In this document: positions 46,806 to 58,761 of the stretch, in pieces
How the letters are laid out: every line of letters begins with the position of its first letter
Position numbering within the stretch: the stretch's first letter is position 1
Assembly (NCBI GenBank): GCA_003008705.1
Contig: PDUO01000022.1
Location: 768,549 to 832,548, forward strand
Length of the DNA: 64,000 bases
DNA from: Pezicula radicicola
Taxonomy: Eukaryota > Ascomycota > Leotiomycetes > Helotiales > Dermateaceae
Reading direction: 5' to 3'
Translations under genes and position numbers: made by a program
Notes under the pieces: generated by a model
What the model saw: only the letters and a program-made list of their open reading frames with translations
Database searches by the model: none
Told to the model about the DNA's origin: nothing

Positions 46806-49800
46806 TTACTTGAGAGGAGCATTATTGATAGCCGCAATCCACTTTTGTTCATCCTTTCTGTAATCAAGTTGTTAGCATATTGAAACAAAGGAGCCATTGT
46901 CCCTATTCGTTGCAGGCAAGGCTTGAACTACAGGGATCATTTCGTTTCAAAGGCTAGGCACTCGACTAAAGCGTGCATTGTGCCCTGAACGCCTGAGTAA
47001 CACAACTAAAGCCTGAGCTTAATTGTACAGCAGAGAAAGGTAAGGCGTACTTATCAAAAAACATCAATCTCCCAATAACAGGTACCAAATCCGCCTGCCT
47101 CTTCCGATCTTTTTGTTCTAAAAACTGTAGTAAAATAGTCTTCAAGTAAACAAAGTCGGACTTCGCAGGGCCTCCATTTGAGGAAGGACCAGGACTTCTG
47201 GCTCGATCGAGACTCGAGCGTTCTGAACTTCGAGCAAGCTTTGACTCCAGGGTCTTGATGGACTTTTGGGCTTTTTCAAGCTGCTGGTTTAAGTCATCCA
47301 TCTTGCGTCGCAAGTCAATGTTCAACTTCGTCGTGTCGCGGTTTTGCTTTTCGCTGCTTTCGAGTGCATTTCGTAGCTCTGACATGGCAGAGCGAGACTC
47401 ATTTACTTCCTTCGTAGCATTCTCTGAAGAGGCTTCAAGCTCATCACGACGCCGCTTCCACTCCTTTTGAGCATGGACAAGCTCGTCTCGCTCATCTGAT
47501 GTGCGTTTGTAATCACGCTCCGCATCCCGAATCTTAGTTTTCAGTTCCTCTACCTCGCGTGCTCGTCGCCGCCCATCAGTACTAGCTTCGTCTTCAGCAC
47601 GGTCGCGTTCCTCGATGGCTGCCTCCATCCTCTCGCGCATCTCGCGGACTTTCGCATCCGCACGATCGTCAACATCTGCAAGGAGGCGGCGCATGGTTTC
47701 GCCTTCACGAGTCCGCTCGCTAAGTAATCTTTGGACTTCGCCGAGTTCCTCTTCAAGGCTATCACATTGCTCCTTTGCTTCTTTGAGTTGTGTTGCCATT
47801 TCGTTCTGCTGGTCTTGCATCGAGCTCAGAAGGCCTTGGGCGTTGTTGTATTGCGAGCCTCTGAGGTCAACTTCCTCTCGGAGACTCTTAGACTCTGTGG
47901 TGAGTTTCGACACTTGCTCCTCCAAGTCCTTAACCTTTGTACGCAATTTGCCTGCCTCGTCCTTGACTTCTACCAATTCGCGTTGCGCTTTCTCGGCGGT
48001 TGCTGAGAGCGTAATCTTCTCAGCCTCGGACTTTCTCATATCTCGCTGTGCAACTCGCGCCTGGTCTTCAGCCTTGGTCCGACTATTCGTCTCTTGAACA
48101 ATCTTCTCATTCAGAGATCTCAATTCTCCATCTCTGTCAGCAGCCTGCTTTTTGAAGCTGGCGATGTCAGACTTAAGATCTTTCTCCCTTGCTTCCAAGC
48201 GTCTTAACTCTGACGTGCGAGCGTTGAGCTCTTCCTTGGTCTGCTTCATAACTGCGTTTTGTTCACGAAGAGATTTAAGCTCAGGCTGGGCCTTTTGTAG
48301 AATATCTTGCAAGTTAGTCAGATCCTTATAACGAGATGTGGCCAATTGCTGTGCCGCTCCCAAATCCGTCTGCAATGTGGCCGACTTGATTTTGAGGTCT
48401 TCGTACTCTGATGTGAGGGCCTTGAATTCCGCTTCTGCCTTCTCGGAAGACTTAGCTTGATCCTTGCTGGCTTCAATCTCAGATTCCAGTGATTTGACTT
48501 TGTCCTTATTCGCTTCTACCTCTGACTCCAATGAGGTGACTCTCGCTTGGAGTGCTAGCTTTTCTGCCTGGAGCTCTTTGATTTTCTCCTTCGCTTCCAC
48601 GTGTTCTTGACCAACTGTCAAGAAATTATCTTGCATGTTTTCGAGTTCTTCACGTAGATCTGCCTCGGTTTTGCGCTTAGACTGCAACCTCGCAATCTCA
48701 GCATCTTTATTCACGACTTCTTCCTTCAGCCTCGATATCTCGCCTTCCAGATCGTTGGTCACTGAAGTAGGAGGTACAGAATCAACGGGTTTCTCTGCTG
48801 GCTCGGGCACATCTTGAGGAACAGTCGCGCCAGCATTCGCACCAGCCTTCTTTTTTTTCTTGTTGTTTTTCTTCTTTGCTGCAGCCGGTGCTGCTGGGGA
48901 ATCGGTAGTTGGAGTTGAGGGTGCTGGGGTAGGTGTTGGAGAGGCTTCCTTGGGCGGCTTATTCAATGTCTCAATCTGGATCGTGAGATTCTCGATACGC
49001 TTGGTGTCGTCAGTCTTGGCTTTCTCCAACTCCTTGATTTGAATATCGAGTTGTTTGCAGAGATCATCAGCCTCTTTCTTGGCATCAGATTGAGTCTTCA
49101 TCTTCTCCTCGTACGACTTTTTCTGGCTGGCAAGGTTCTCCTCCAAACAAGTAAGCTGTGCCTCTGTTGATGAGAGCTTATCTTGAAGCTTGCGAACTTC
49201 CTCCTGTTGTGCCTCAATTGAAGTGCTATGCTGAGTTTCGAGCAATGTAGACGAATTTTTGGACTCTTCTAACTCGAGCTTTGCTTTCTCCAGATCATGG
49301 GTAAGGCGACTGGATGCTTCCTTTGACTCGTTCAATTCCCGTGTCGCTTTCTCTAAGTTCTCCACCAAACTAGAGCTACTCTCCTGAGCTATAGCAAGAT
49401 CTTTTTGCAGAGTGGAAACCTTGGACTTGAGTTCCTCAATCTCAGCCGTCTTGGCCTTGACCTCCGACTGTAGTTGTGGGATTTCATCGTCATAAGAAAA
49501 GAACTCTTCGGCGACATCCTTGTTGTCGGTTGCTTGTGCGTTCTGCTTAGGCGAGAAGATCCCTAATACAGACGAGACTGGCGATTTCACAGAAGCTGTT
49601 GGCGTATCGATATTATTAACCAAAGCCTTTTCAGTGGTGTCAACTGCAGCAGGTTTAGAGCTCCGGAGTGTCGCCAGCTCCTCTTTAGTCTTTGCCGTTT
49701 CCTTCTCTGCATCCTCGAATTTCTTCTTGTATTCATCGCGCTCGCCTGAAACACGCTTGAATTCACCCATAACCATATCACCCTTCAGGTTTAACTGGTT

Positions 49801-50476
49801 CAAGTATTCGACTAATGCCTCCGGATCGCCAATCGTCGTGAGAGGGGTGTTTTCCTTCAAAGTTTTTTCGAACGGCTCGATAGCAACAGCTCTGCCATGT
49901 GCAATGCGATAGGAACGAAGGAGTTCTAAAAACCACAACTTAGCATGGCTCACCCTACTTCAACATATGCCATACCTTGATACCGAGATTCCAGCTTCTC
50001 AAGCTTTCGCAGCTTTGTGCGCACATCTTGAGGCAACTCAGGTGTTTTTGGGGTTGCATCCTCTGCTTTATCCACTCCATTTTCCTTGACTCCATCATTG
50101 CCTTCACCTGAAGGTGCAGGCTCGGTCGAGTTCTCTTCCATTGCAACGGGTGTGCCCACTCTTGAAGGCTCGTCAATCTCGTCCTCAATCACAAATGCCT
50201 TTTCAAACTCAGAAGGATCTGGTCCTCTGCTCCCATCGTCCTCTGTTTTCGGCCGAGGCTTGCGTGGCCTTTTATTAGGCGATTCCGTTCTCGACGAGGT
50301 AGAGGACTGTCGGCCTACAGTTGACGCTGATCGTGAGGGTGTAGCAGAAGCCGTCGCTTTCTGGCGAGCTTGCTCTTCAGCTATGCGCGAGTCTATTGCG
50401 CCCTTGAGTCGCTTGGGACAGATCAGTCAACTAGCTCAGACGAGGCTGTGGATTGGGTGGTGCTTGCCTGGAACAT
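46806..50476 (-). CDS. imh1: Golgin Imh1, GRIP-domain coiled-coil protein
   Basis: A trans-Golgi tethering golgin recruited by Arl1, 1,123 aa. Exons are 50476-50468 (9 nt, MFQ), 50411-49976, 49925-47051 and 46857-46806. Intron 1 (50412-50467) has a GC donor (CAG|GCAAGC); it joins MFQ to RLKGAIDSRIAEEQARQ, the conserved golgin N-terminus. Other introns are 50 and 193 bp. Residues about 190-1060 are nearly continuous heptad-rich coiled coil, broken by a Pro/Lys-rich stretch (PAPSTPTTDSP, KKKNNKKKKK) near residue 510. The GRIP domain lies about 1071-1107 (SDFVYLKTILLQFLEQKDRK...VIGRLMFF), and the last exon adds KDEQKWIAAINNAPLK. It shares a 401-bp divergent promoter with the lunapark gene, so both flanking products act in the secretory pathway. 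Confidence 0.93.
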
Positions 50477-50877
50477 TGTGCCCCTCGCAGGTGCAACTAT
50501 GATGAATTACGGACCATGCGATCCCTTCAAGAAAAACTCACTGCCATAATTGTATTGTACGTCAATCAAAACAATTCTAGAAGCAGTCAAGAAGCGTACT
50601 AGTAGTAGTATACTCTGGCATCATCATTTAAGCTGAAGCTCAGACGCTCAACGACACACGCCGCCCTTATGCAGCCTGTATCAATTTGCAGGGGTCTGAG
50701 CGTAGTGTGGAGCTTTAGCCGCAAAGAAAGACAGACGGTGACGACGTGGTCCGCGTGCTCTGGTGCCCTCCCTTGACAACCAACCTAAGAACACTTTGCT
50801 GCTACAAAACACCTACCACCAACAACAACTCACAACTCCGAATATGACAAAGTGATATACCTGCCATCACCGACGCG
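50477..50877. promoter_or_regulatory. Divergent promoter imh1/lunapark
   Basis: 401 bp between two start codons. It contains two ACCAACAA/CAACAACAAC-type stretches just before the lunapark start. No defined site is claimed. Confidence 0.45.
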
Positions 50878-52145
50878 ATGGTGTCACTCTGGCCTTGGAA
50901 GGTCAGAAAAATACTTATGCTATTTGCTATTTAGGCATTACGTACAGCCTGACTGACTGACACTAAACAGGGCGACGACAATTCCCCAGCTGCCTTCGAA
51001 AAGACCTTGTCAGCCTTGGCAACCAAGATCACAAATTCCCAGCAGCAATTGGATTTCTTACGCCAGCGAGGACGACGTTGGAAGGCATTGTGGACCCTGT
51101 ATACAAGCTTCGCATACCTACTCTGCTTCATTATCCTCTTCCTAGTTGTGGGTTGGACGAACTGGGGTACCTTGGAATACACGGCAATCGCAGGAAGTCC
51201 CGTCGTGTAGGTTTCTCTTGTTTGCTGAAAGTATGTAGTATCTGACACGGTTACAGGATATACCTCATTCGAACAGGCATTACCATCTACTATGATTACA
51301 GAATCGACAGCGTTACGGCTCGACTGGAGGAGAGACAAGCTGAAAGGGCAAAAACAATTGACAAGCTGAAGGCTGCCACAAAATATAATTCTACACAGGA
51401 GCTGCTGGAAAAGTATGGCGGGGCCCCACCAAAGAAACCAACTCCCAAACCAAAGAAAGAAGGCAGCCCTGCAAAGAGTCCACGAAATTTATCACGACCG
51501 CCTTCAAGAACGAATATGGGCCCGCCAGCAACGGCAAATATCCCGGGAAGAGATGCTCCACCCAATCAACCTTCCACGCCTCAACCTACACTTCATAGAA
51601 TGCCTTCGCAACAGTTCATTCCTCCTTCTCCAGCACCGTCAATACAACAGCCAAGCGCTGCCGAATTTGCACCCAATGCATTCTCCTCCCCTCCACAATA
51701 TATGCATGGTAACGAAGGAAGCATAGAAGGAAAATGGTACGATAGAGTGCTGGACCTGCTCATGGGCGAAGATGAAACGTTGCCAAAGAACCGAATGGTA
51801 CTGATTTGCCAAAACTGCAAGTTAGTCAACGGTCAAGCACCACCAGGGACGAGAAGACCTCAAGACCTGGGCAAATGGAGATGCTTCGGTTGCGGAGGCT
51901 GGAATGGAGAGGAAGATGAAGGCTTACAGGCAGTTAAAGAAGCAAAGAAAATGGTTGAAAATGAGAAAGAGAACGAGCCAAAGACCGAGGAGAAAATCGC
52001 TCAGGATGATGGTGCCAGTGGAGCAGAACAAAATGAGAGCAGCGAGGATCTTGTCGTGGTTGAAAGCGGTGATGAGGATTCTGAAGAAGAAAGCCCGAAG
52101 CCAAAGAGAGGTCGCCCCAAGGGTAGTGGCAAGAAGAAGACATGA
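50878..52145 (+). CDS. lnp1: Lunapark, ER three-way-junction protein
   Basis: Stabilises three-way junctions of the tubular ER. Exons are 50878-50901, 50971-51206 and 51257-52145; introns are 69 and 50 bp. The product is 382 aa. A short N-terminus (MVSLWPWK) precedes a coiled segment and two closely spaced membrane helices (about 48-69 and 79-100). An amphipathic, charged region and a long Pro/Ser/Gln-rich linker follow. The lunapark zinc ribbon lies at about 270-298: ICQNC...KWRCFGCGGWN, with all four Cys present. The C-terminal 80 residues are acidic and end in basic PKPKRGRPKGSGKKK. The 5' exon of eight codons is typical of fungal Lnp1. It converges with the disordered-protein gene, 171 bp apart. 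Confidence 0.94.
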
Positions 52146-52316
52146 CCTGTACAATAATCTAAATTCCGTGGATTTTGCTCGACATTGGCTTCTGCTGATT
52201 GAACTAGTCTCATTTTTACTTTCCGAGCCAGTCATCTTCTAGATGACACCAAACCTGTTATCCTCGTTTCCGTCTGAGTCCACGAGGTGGTTCGCGTGAC
52301 AAGGGTGTCAGTTGCC

Positions 52317-54257
52317 CTAATTATTTGGCCTACTCGGAATCGAGTTGCCAATTTCTAGTACAAACTCCAAGGACTTTGGCTTTTGATGCCTCGGCTTCTG
52401 TTCCTTTGGATCCTTCTGCTCTTCCTGTTCTTCGCATCGCTGACGTCGCTGGCGTCCTGGGAAGTTGGTTTTCAGGGTCGGTAAATAATTTGGTCGCTTC
52501 GAAGCGTCTTTCTCAGAAGTCTTGCCCTCACCATTGAGCGCCTTTAGCTTTTCCTCAGAAATCGTGGCTTCGCCTCCTATCCCCTTGAGCTTGTCCTTCT
52601 CAGAACCCGTAACCCCTCTTATCTCCCTCTGCTCCTCCTGCTCTTGGCGTCGCTGGCGGCCTTCTAGAAAGTTGGATTTCAGGGTAGGGAACTCATTTCG
52701 GCACCTAGAAGTCTCTTGAAAAGCCGTGATATCACCCCCTGTCCCCTTAAGCTTCCCCTTAGACCTCGTGACCTCTCCTTTTGTCTCCTTTTGCTCCTCC
52801 TGCTCTTGATGTTGCTGGCGGCCTGAGACGTTGGTCTTTGGGGTCGGCAAATTGTTTGGGCGCCTTAAAGTCTCCCTCTCAGGAATCGTGACTTCTCTTT
52901 TTGTCTCCTTGAGTTCCTCCTTCTCAACCGCTGAACGACCCTTATCAATAACCGAATCAAAGTGCCTGCTGTCGAACGTCAAGGAATATCCAGCTGCAAC
53001 AGGTCTTGGTGGTTTTAGTATCTCTGGTTTCCGTCTCTTCTCGCCTCTTCGCCAGTCTACGTCGTTGGCTGATGATGAGGAGGAGGAGGGTATGCTGCTT
53101 GCGGATGGGGAGGAGTCGAAGGTATAGACAGTTCGTCGTTCCCAGAAGCTGGGATTTGGGTTGTAAGGTTGAGGTTGTTGTGTGCGATGATTTGGTTGTG
53201 GTCGATAGACAACTAGTTGCTGGTTGTGGCCATGATCGTCTTGATGATGGCGTTCGCGCGGAAGATCTTGCTGTTGATGGCGTGCCTTTGGATTGCGTTT
53301 ATCAGGTTCAGCTTCCTGTTTGGTGCTCATAGATCGTTGCTCTTGTGCGATGGGATATGCTTCTCTCCTCAACCTCTCCTCAGTCTCCTGTTCCCGCTTC
53401 TTCCAAAATCTTCTCTCCTTCTCATCCAATCTCTCCTCTTTGTATCTTCTCATGTTCTCCTCCTCCTGCTTCTCCCAAAAACTTCTATCCTTCTCTTCCA
53501 ATCTATGTTCCTTGTAGCTTCTCTTATTGTATTCTTCCAACCTTCCCAAAAGCTTCTGATTCCGATAATCTCCTGCGTCCATGTACTTCTCATCATCAGA
53601 TGGGACGTCATCATCATTTGGCATCAGCGGCTCCACAGTCGGTCTGAACATATCCCATGTAATATCATCCATCATCTTATTATCCTCCTCATCTTCTGGC
53701 CCACCCCACTTCCTTCCAGGCTCCGGAATAGGCTCTGACGAATCCATTGCGGACTTGCTATTCTCTTTGCGTCGTTTATCTCTTTTTCCGTGGCGTTCTC
53801 TATCTCGTTCTCTATCTCGTTCTCTGACTCGGTTGCCGCGTTGAACGTTGTCAGGCTTAAGTAAATCCGAACCCGTAAAAGAAAAAGGAGATCCAGGTCT
53901 CGATAAAGGCCATTCACCAACGACATCCTTCTCAACTCCCTCTTCAATATCATGTGCCCTAGAAACCTCATCATCTCCACTCCTATTAAAAGTACCTGCA
54001 AAACACGTGCCCTGAGATTCACCATATAAGTACTCTTCTTCTTGTCTACGTATCTCTTCGTATACATTTATGCGTCTTCGAACTGGTTGTTTTGTACCAT
54101 TATTTTTATCTGGGTTTGTATTTGGATCTGTATTTGGATCTGTATTTGGATCGATGGCCGAGGCATCATGTTCCTCGGCGTGTTTTTGGAGCCAGTCGAT
54201 TAGGAAGGGTTCTGCGAATTCTTGGACCTTTTGTAGGCCGGCGTAGGCTAGGTCCAT
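52317..54257 (-). CDS. Large disordered protein with internal repeats
   Basis: A single uninterrupted 646-codon frame from ATG 54257. The first ~30 residues (MDLAYAGLQKVQEFAEPFLI) may be a short folded or amphipathic element. DPNT repeats follow (a 12-bp GTATTTGGATCT unit at about 54115-54150 on the plus strand), then an R/E/D/K-rich segment (RERDRERDRERHGKRDKRRK), a charged coiled stretch (about 215-300) and a low-complexity Gln/His region. The C-terminal 200 residues hold three imperfect ~60-residue repeats, each with PTxKxNF..GRQ and QEQEEQ blocks, separated by KLKGxGG. There is no known domain. The charged RE/RD composition suggests a nuclear or RNA-associated protein, but that is only compositional. 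Long frames on the opposite strand are shadows. Confidence 0.75.
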   Translation of the reverse strand: MDLAYAGLQKVQEFAEPFLIDWLQKHAEEHDASAIDPNTDPNTDPNTNPDKNNGTKQPVRRRINVYEEIRRQEEEYLYGESQGTCFAGTFNRSGDDEVSRAHDIEEGVEKDVVGEWPLSRPGSPFSFTGSDLLKPDNVQRGNRVRERDRERDRERHGKRDKRRKENSKSAMDSSEPIPEPGRKWGGPEDEEDNKMMDDITWDMFRPTVEPLMPNDDDVPSDDEKYMDAGDYRNQKLLGRLEEYNKRSYKEHRLEEKDRSFWEKQEEENMRRYKEERLDEKERRFWKKREQETEERLRREAYPIAQEQRSMSTKQEAEPDKRNPKARHQQQDLPRERHHQDDHGHNQQLVVYRPQPNHRTQQPQPYNPNPSFWERRTVYTFDSSPSASSIPSSSSSSANDVDWRRGEKRRKPEILKPPRPVAAGYSLTFDSRHFDSVIDKGRSAVEKEELKETKREVTIPERETLRRPNNLPTPKTNVSGRQQHQEQEEQKETKGEVTRSKGKLKGTGGDITAFQETSRCRNEFPTLKSNFLEGRQRRQEQEEQREIRGVTGSEKDKLKGIGGEATISEEKLKALNGEGKTSEKDASKRPNYLPTLKTNFPGRQRRQRCEEQEEQKDPKEQKPRHQKPKSLEFVLEIGNSIPSRPNN

Positions 54258-56518
54258 TGTGATGATCTCAGATCTTCAAAGTAAAGCCACGCAGAGCAAA
54301 GACCTTTCAGTGAAGGATCTTTTACTTGTCGTCTGTTGATAATGAGCTATGTTGCAAGGTTGAAGTGGGACTGTCTGCCCGTTGCAGATGCCGGCAGGGT
54401 TTAAAGCGTGGATATCTGCCAGTAGCAAATACCAGCAAGGTTTGGAGCTGACGAGCTTTGTCTGGTGAAAGATTGTATTGGGATGTTGTCGTGTTTACGG
54501 TTCATGTATCTGAAGGTGTGGTGGAAGGTTTATAAAACGAGGTTACATGGGCCGTGAGTCGCTGTTTTGGCTTGGATGAGCGGGTTTGTTGACTACGTTG
54601 CTCGCTAATAGCCGACGATATTACCATGAGTCGCAGCTACTGGTTGGACATTCGGTGTCTTTGGGGAAACATGGTGTTGTTTCTTGTGGAGCAGGTTCTA
54701 GGTTCGTCGCTAATAAGCGACGAGGTCTCGGCGACACCATCTATGAAGCGTTGAGGTATTGAAAGCACAGCCATTAATTACAGAGAGTGGAATTTTTGAG
54801 TTCTTTAGGACCACTTGATTGTATCCTGATACTGTTCATTATTAATTTTAGGATCAAATCTAAAATGCTAGAGACAAGAGGCTTAATGTTTAGTGTTCTG
54901 TTGAAGCTGCAGAAACTATCGAGGTGGGTGGAACAACTACGAACATAAAGTAGATGTCGGAAACAGAAACATGAAACTTTCTAATAGATGGTAGATATTG
55001 TGAACTTCAAATGCATGAGACAGCTAGTTTTCAATACACAATAATCTCAAACAATCACTTGCATGTACAGTAATGCCTCACTTAGAATAGAAGAAGCATT
55101 TAATGTACCTTATTCTAATAAATCAAAAACAACTTAGGATATTCCAATACAACCTACTTGACCTTTAGTAGATAGGGTACAAAAACTATAGTTTTACTTA
55201 GGAAATTTTGTGGAATAGTAAACAGAACACTGACTTAGCACTAAGAATCGTTTCACATAAAATTGGAAAATAAATTTACAGTAAAGTTGAAAATGAAAAT
55301 AGGTTGAACATAGAGAATATAAGCAATACAATAGTATTACCTAGTGGAGCAATGCTTTCCTATTAATAATTCGTTCTTTAGGAAAGGCATGCTCTGGCTC
55401 TTAACGTTTGGAGTTTAGATTACATAATAAAGGAAAATACTTAGTATTAATATACCTATATACTTAACGGTAGCTAATAAACCATAATTCAGCAGTTCTT
55501 AATTTATTTCCTATAAAAATTAAAACTATGTTCATCCCTTACACCGTTTGTTACTATACAAGAGGACCAATAGGACGCACACAATAAAATACATATATTT
55601 TTTGGAGGCGAAATCCTTGGGGTGTCGAATCCCTATTCAAAATGACAGGAAGCGGTGTAAGGGGTAGAATGGGATATTTGCTATATACAAGTCGGAAATA
55701 ATAGCCATATAGGAGCATTAGGTCTTTTACTTATTAATACATTAGGACATTATTTCTACAACATCTCCTTCCCAAAAGCTATGTCTTTGTCTAAATAACT
55801 AGAATTCTAGAGAATTCTTTTTGACAAAAATTAAAAGAAAGGAAGAATATGTTGGAGCTAATCTAATCAAGTACAGCAAAACAGAACAATAGTGTGATTA
55901 GCTGACTAAGTGCTTCTAGCGCTATACTAAGTAAGTTGTTGATGATGATGTCAGTTACCACGCTGTCCTAAGGCCGCTAAAAATTTATGTAGCAGTTTTA
56001 ATCTAGTGCCCTTAAGGTGGCTTTAAGGAGTGGTTCTAAGGTACAAGCGCCAGTGATAAATGACCTAGCAAGCCCGAAGAAGACATCCCCGGAGCCCACC
56101 AAGTCATCTATCTTATCTATTCAACTAAACCGATTGCCAGAGACCTTCAAATACTTATTCTGCTCGCCTGCTCATATTGGCTTTCTGGGGTGTTGAGATT
56201 TCCTGGGGCTTATGTAGAACATCCTCTTCAATGTATCTGCACTAGCCTAGTACACTGAGTTAGTCACGTCTTATTCACCATATGCTTGTTTCGCGATTCT
56301 AAGCTTCGGAGTCATAAACCAGTCCAGTCTTCAATACTAGCTAGTTCAATGTGCAAACTGCCAGCCGTTATTAAACCCCTCGATCCATGTCGCCCATAGT
56401 CCTCTGTTCAATTCCAAAAACTTCCAATAACGATTAATTGTCATTTCATCCGCAGCAATTGATTGTTTCGATCCGAAATCTTTGAGATATCAAGCCAGAG
56501 ATTATTAACTCAGCAACA
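54258..56518. other. Intergenic, AT-rich with short direct repeats
   Basis: The first 500 bp are the upstream region of the disordered-protein gene. They contain an imperfect 35-bp direct repeat (54373-54407 and 54414-54448) and a twice-used TCGCTAATA..CGACGA word near 54600 and 54708. 54.8-56.0 kb is AT-rich without genes. Confidence 0.5.
54373..54448. repeat. 35-bp imperfect direct repeat
   Basis: Copy 1 (GTCTGCCCGTTGCAGATGCC...) and copy 2 (ATCTGCCAGTAGCAAATACC...) are 41 bp apart. Most differences are G-to-A transitions in copy 2, while the pair AA/GG near the end runs the other way. Confidence 0.55.
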
Positions 56519-57298
56519 ATGGCACGCAATCACAACGACTTCAAGAAATGCTCTATTCTAAGGATATTCGACAAAGATTCGTTCAAACTAGCTCCGTCTT
56601 TTTCCATAGAAAACACCAACGAGTGGCCCCATAAATTCCAAAATCTAAGCAGCCGTCTTACGAAATGCGCAAATCCTACACTCACCTCAACATCACCTAC
56701 CTTCGAATATTATATGAAGCTGGCACCCGAGATCAAAGATATGATTACGAAAGCGATTTTCCACGACGCTAGGCTGCCCGCCTACAACTTTCTGTTGGCA
56801 ATCGAACCCCTCAAGAGCCATCACGCGTATGCTAAGTCACTTCTCGAATATGTTGTCGTCAGCCCCCAAAGCTTCGCAGAGTTCAATGAGAAATTCAAAA
56901 ACAGAAAATACATGGGTATCAGAGCCCTAAGTTTCAAAGGATGCCATCTCGTGTGCTTCAGAGCTCATCCAATGACGGCGAGCAACAATCTGAGCTGCAT
57001 TCTTCTAGACCTACAGGAGGAGGATAGTTTGTGTAGTCATTTTAAAGATAAAACTACTTACCGACAAGCACATGACGCCTTGATGGGTGGGATTGGCTGG
57101 CTTTGGACGGCAAGTTGTATTGGGATATTCGAGTTCAGGATTAAGCTCCGGGTACCAGGTGACGACAAAGAAGAAGAGAGTAGGAGTTTGCTAGTGGATC
57201 ATTTGAACACAAGATTCGGTGTTCAAGGCACAATCGAGGAGAGAGATGATAACCGTGGGGGAGGGCACACATTGCTGTGGAAGAAGGGGTGGAAATAG
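56519..57298 (+). CDS. Hypothetical protein, 259 aa
   Basis: An intronless frame from ATG 56519 (context ACAATGGC) to TAG 57298, with balanced composition and no stop-dense neighbours. Residues about 65-80 (EYYMKLAPEIKDMITKAI) recall the short N-terminal motif of F-box/2EXR-type fungal proteins (LPPEIRxxI). The rest has no recognised domain. The C-terminal third is mixed alpha/beta with charged loops and ends in GGGHTLLWKKGWK. There is no signal peptide or membrane segment. It sits 1.5 kb upstream of a true 2EXR gene on the same strand. Function unknown. Confidence 0.65.
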   Translation: MARNHNDFKKCSILRIFDKDSFKLAPSFSIENTNEWPHKFQNLSSRLTKCANPTLTSTSPTFEYYMKLAPEIKDMITKAIFHDARLPAYNFLLAIEPLKSHHAYAKSLLEYVVVSPQSFAEFNEKFKNRKYMGIRALSFKGCHLVCFRAHPMTASNNLSCILLDLQEEDSLCSHFKDKTTYRQAHDALMGGIGWLWTASCIGIFEFRIKLRVPGDDKEEESRSLLVDHLNTRFGVQGTIEERDDNRGGGHTLLWKKGWK

Positions 57299-58761
57299 TA
57301 TTCAGTCATATCACTTTTGTATTAGTCCAAATCTCTACGCTTTCTATGACTACTTGTGGATCTCACTATGTTATTCAAATATCATATTTCCCAGTCCGCA
57401 GCTATGGCGCACAATGATTGCAGTATAGTAATGACTGTACTTTCAATGAATAATACTTCTACTAGATTAATAAAATTATACCTTGCCATTAGTCTTTGGC
57501 AAAAAAACACCAAGAATTCCCACTCTCATTTGCATCCAATGATAAACAATAAGTTACCTCTAACGAAAATTCCTGACTTCCAAGTACGTTGTATGACTCG
57601 GTGTAGGTCACTCGGTTAAGGATCCTTTTCCGACCTGGCTGACTCCAAACTCTGCCGCATTCTTCTCTTACGATTCGCGTTTAAAGCGGCCATTATGAGC
57701 GGGTTCTCTCTGATGTGTATGAGCCTTCAATGGAAGTAGCAATGATAGTTTCTAGACACACTCAACACAGGAGCATGTGCTATTTTCTTCTGATCGAATT
57801 GCCAAATACCAAACTAAGGGTGCCATTGATACCAACGTTAGTACAAAAAATTGCATTGAGAATAAATTGACCAGCAAGCACTTACGAAGCAGCTCCAGGT
57901 TCTCACGGTATAAATTTTTGATATTACTGCCAAACTTCCATTGAAAATCTTACTTGCACCAAGTTCCAGCCTTTTCTGCTTGCTTTCTCGTTGTATTAGA
58001 GTTTGCCATCTTTTAGTCTAACAAGCTCAAAGATAGTTTGCATAGGGTGATAGCAATCTTTTCTTAATAAGTATTTAATCCCCTAGACTTCTGTTTCTAC
58101 CGACCTTTGTATCATGCGGTGCATTGTTAGAATGAAGTGGGTACTCCTCTTAGATAACTCTCATTATATAATTACCAGAATTTGAAGCTCAGTTATCTAT
58201 ATAAATGCCTTTGTTTTATCTCGCATGACATTGCTGTTAGAGAGACTAAGAATTAAATACAGCCATTGCACGCATAGACAAGGACAAGAAATTTGCTTGA
58301 ATTGAACACAAAATCAAGACATACTCTCTCACTTGCTTCAAGTATCAGAGGTCGAAACTTATTACGCTATTCTACTTCCAGTTAATTGGCTACCAGAAGA
58401 GGAAGATATGTCACATGTTCCGCCATATTCACTGTACAGTGTCGAGGCTGGGAGCGCGCGCCGGGCTGGTGAGTTACTGCTCCAGATGTGCACATCTTGG
58501 TGAATGACTGACCCTGCGCAGGTATAAAAATCCCCTTCTCCACCCATCTTCCTGCAAACTTTTCTTCTTCTTTACAACACACTTTCTCGACACCACTCCG
58601 ACTTGGATACCTTTTCCCACAATCCCAAACGCAAACGCAACCTTTAGCGCTTACACTCGTATCTATTTACAGGTCTTTGTCTCTCTGCAAACTGTCTTTT
58701 AAAACTTCCCTACCTGAACCATCCGCACACAGTACCTGAACTCAGTAGCTGAGACTACATC
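57299..58761. other. Intergenic, 5' region of the 2EXR gene
   Basis: No gene supported. The last 250 bp are CT-rich on the plus strand (58540-58700), typical of a fungal core promoter and 5' leader. Confidence 0.5.

Noticed and set aside
47615..48097. Plus-strand Ser/Arg-rich frame and several similar ones up to 49912
   Set aside because: All are shadows of the imh1 coiled coil, whose GRIP domain and conserved N-terminus fix the strand.
53217..53738. Plus-strand hydrophobic Leu/Ser/Pro-rich frame
   Set aside because: It is the complement of an Arg/Glu/Lys-rich coding stretch, which produces false hydrophobic frames.
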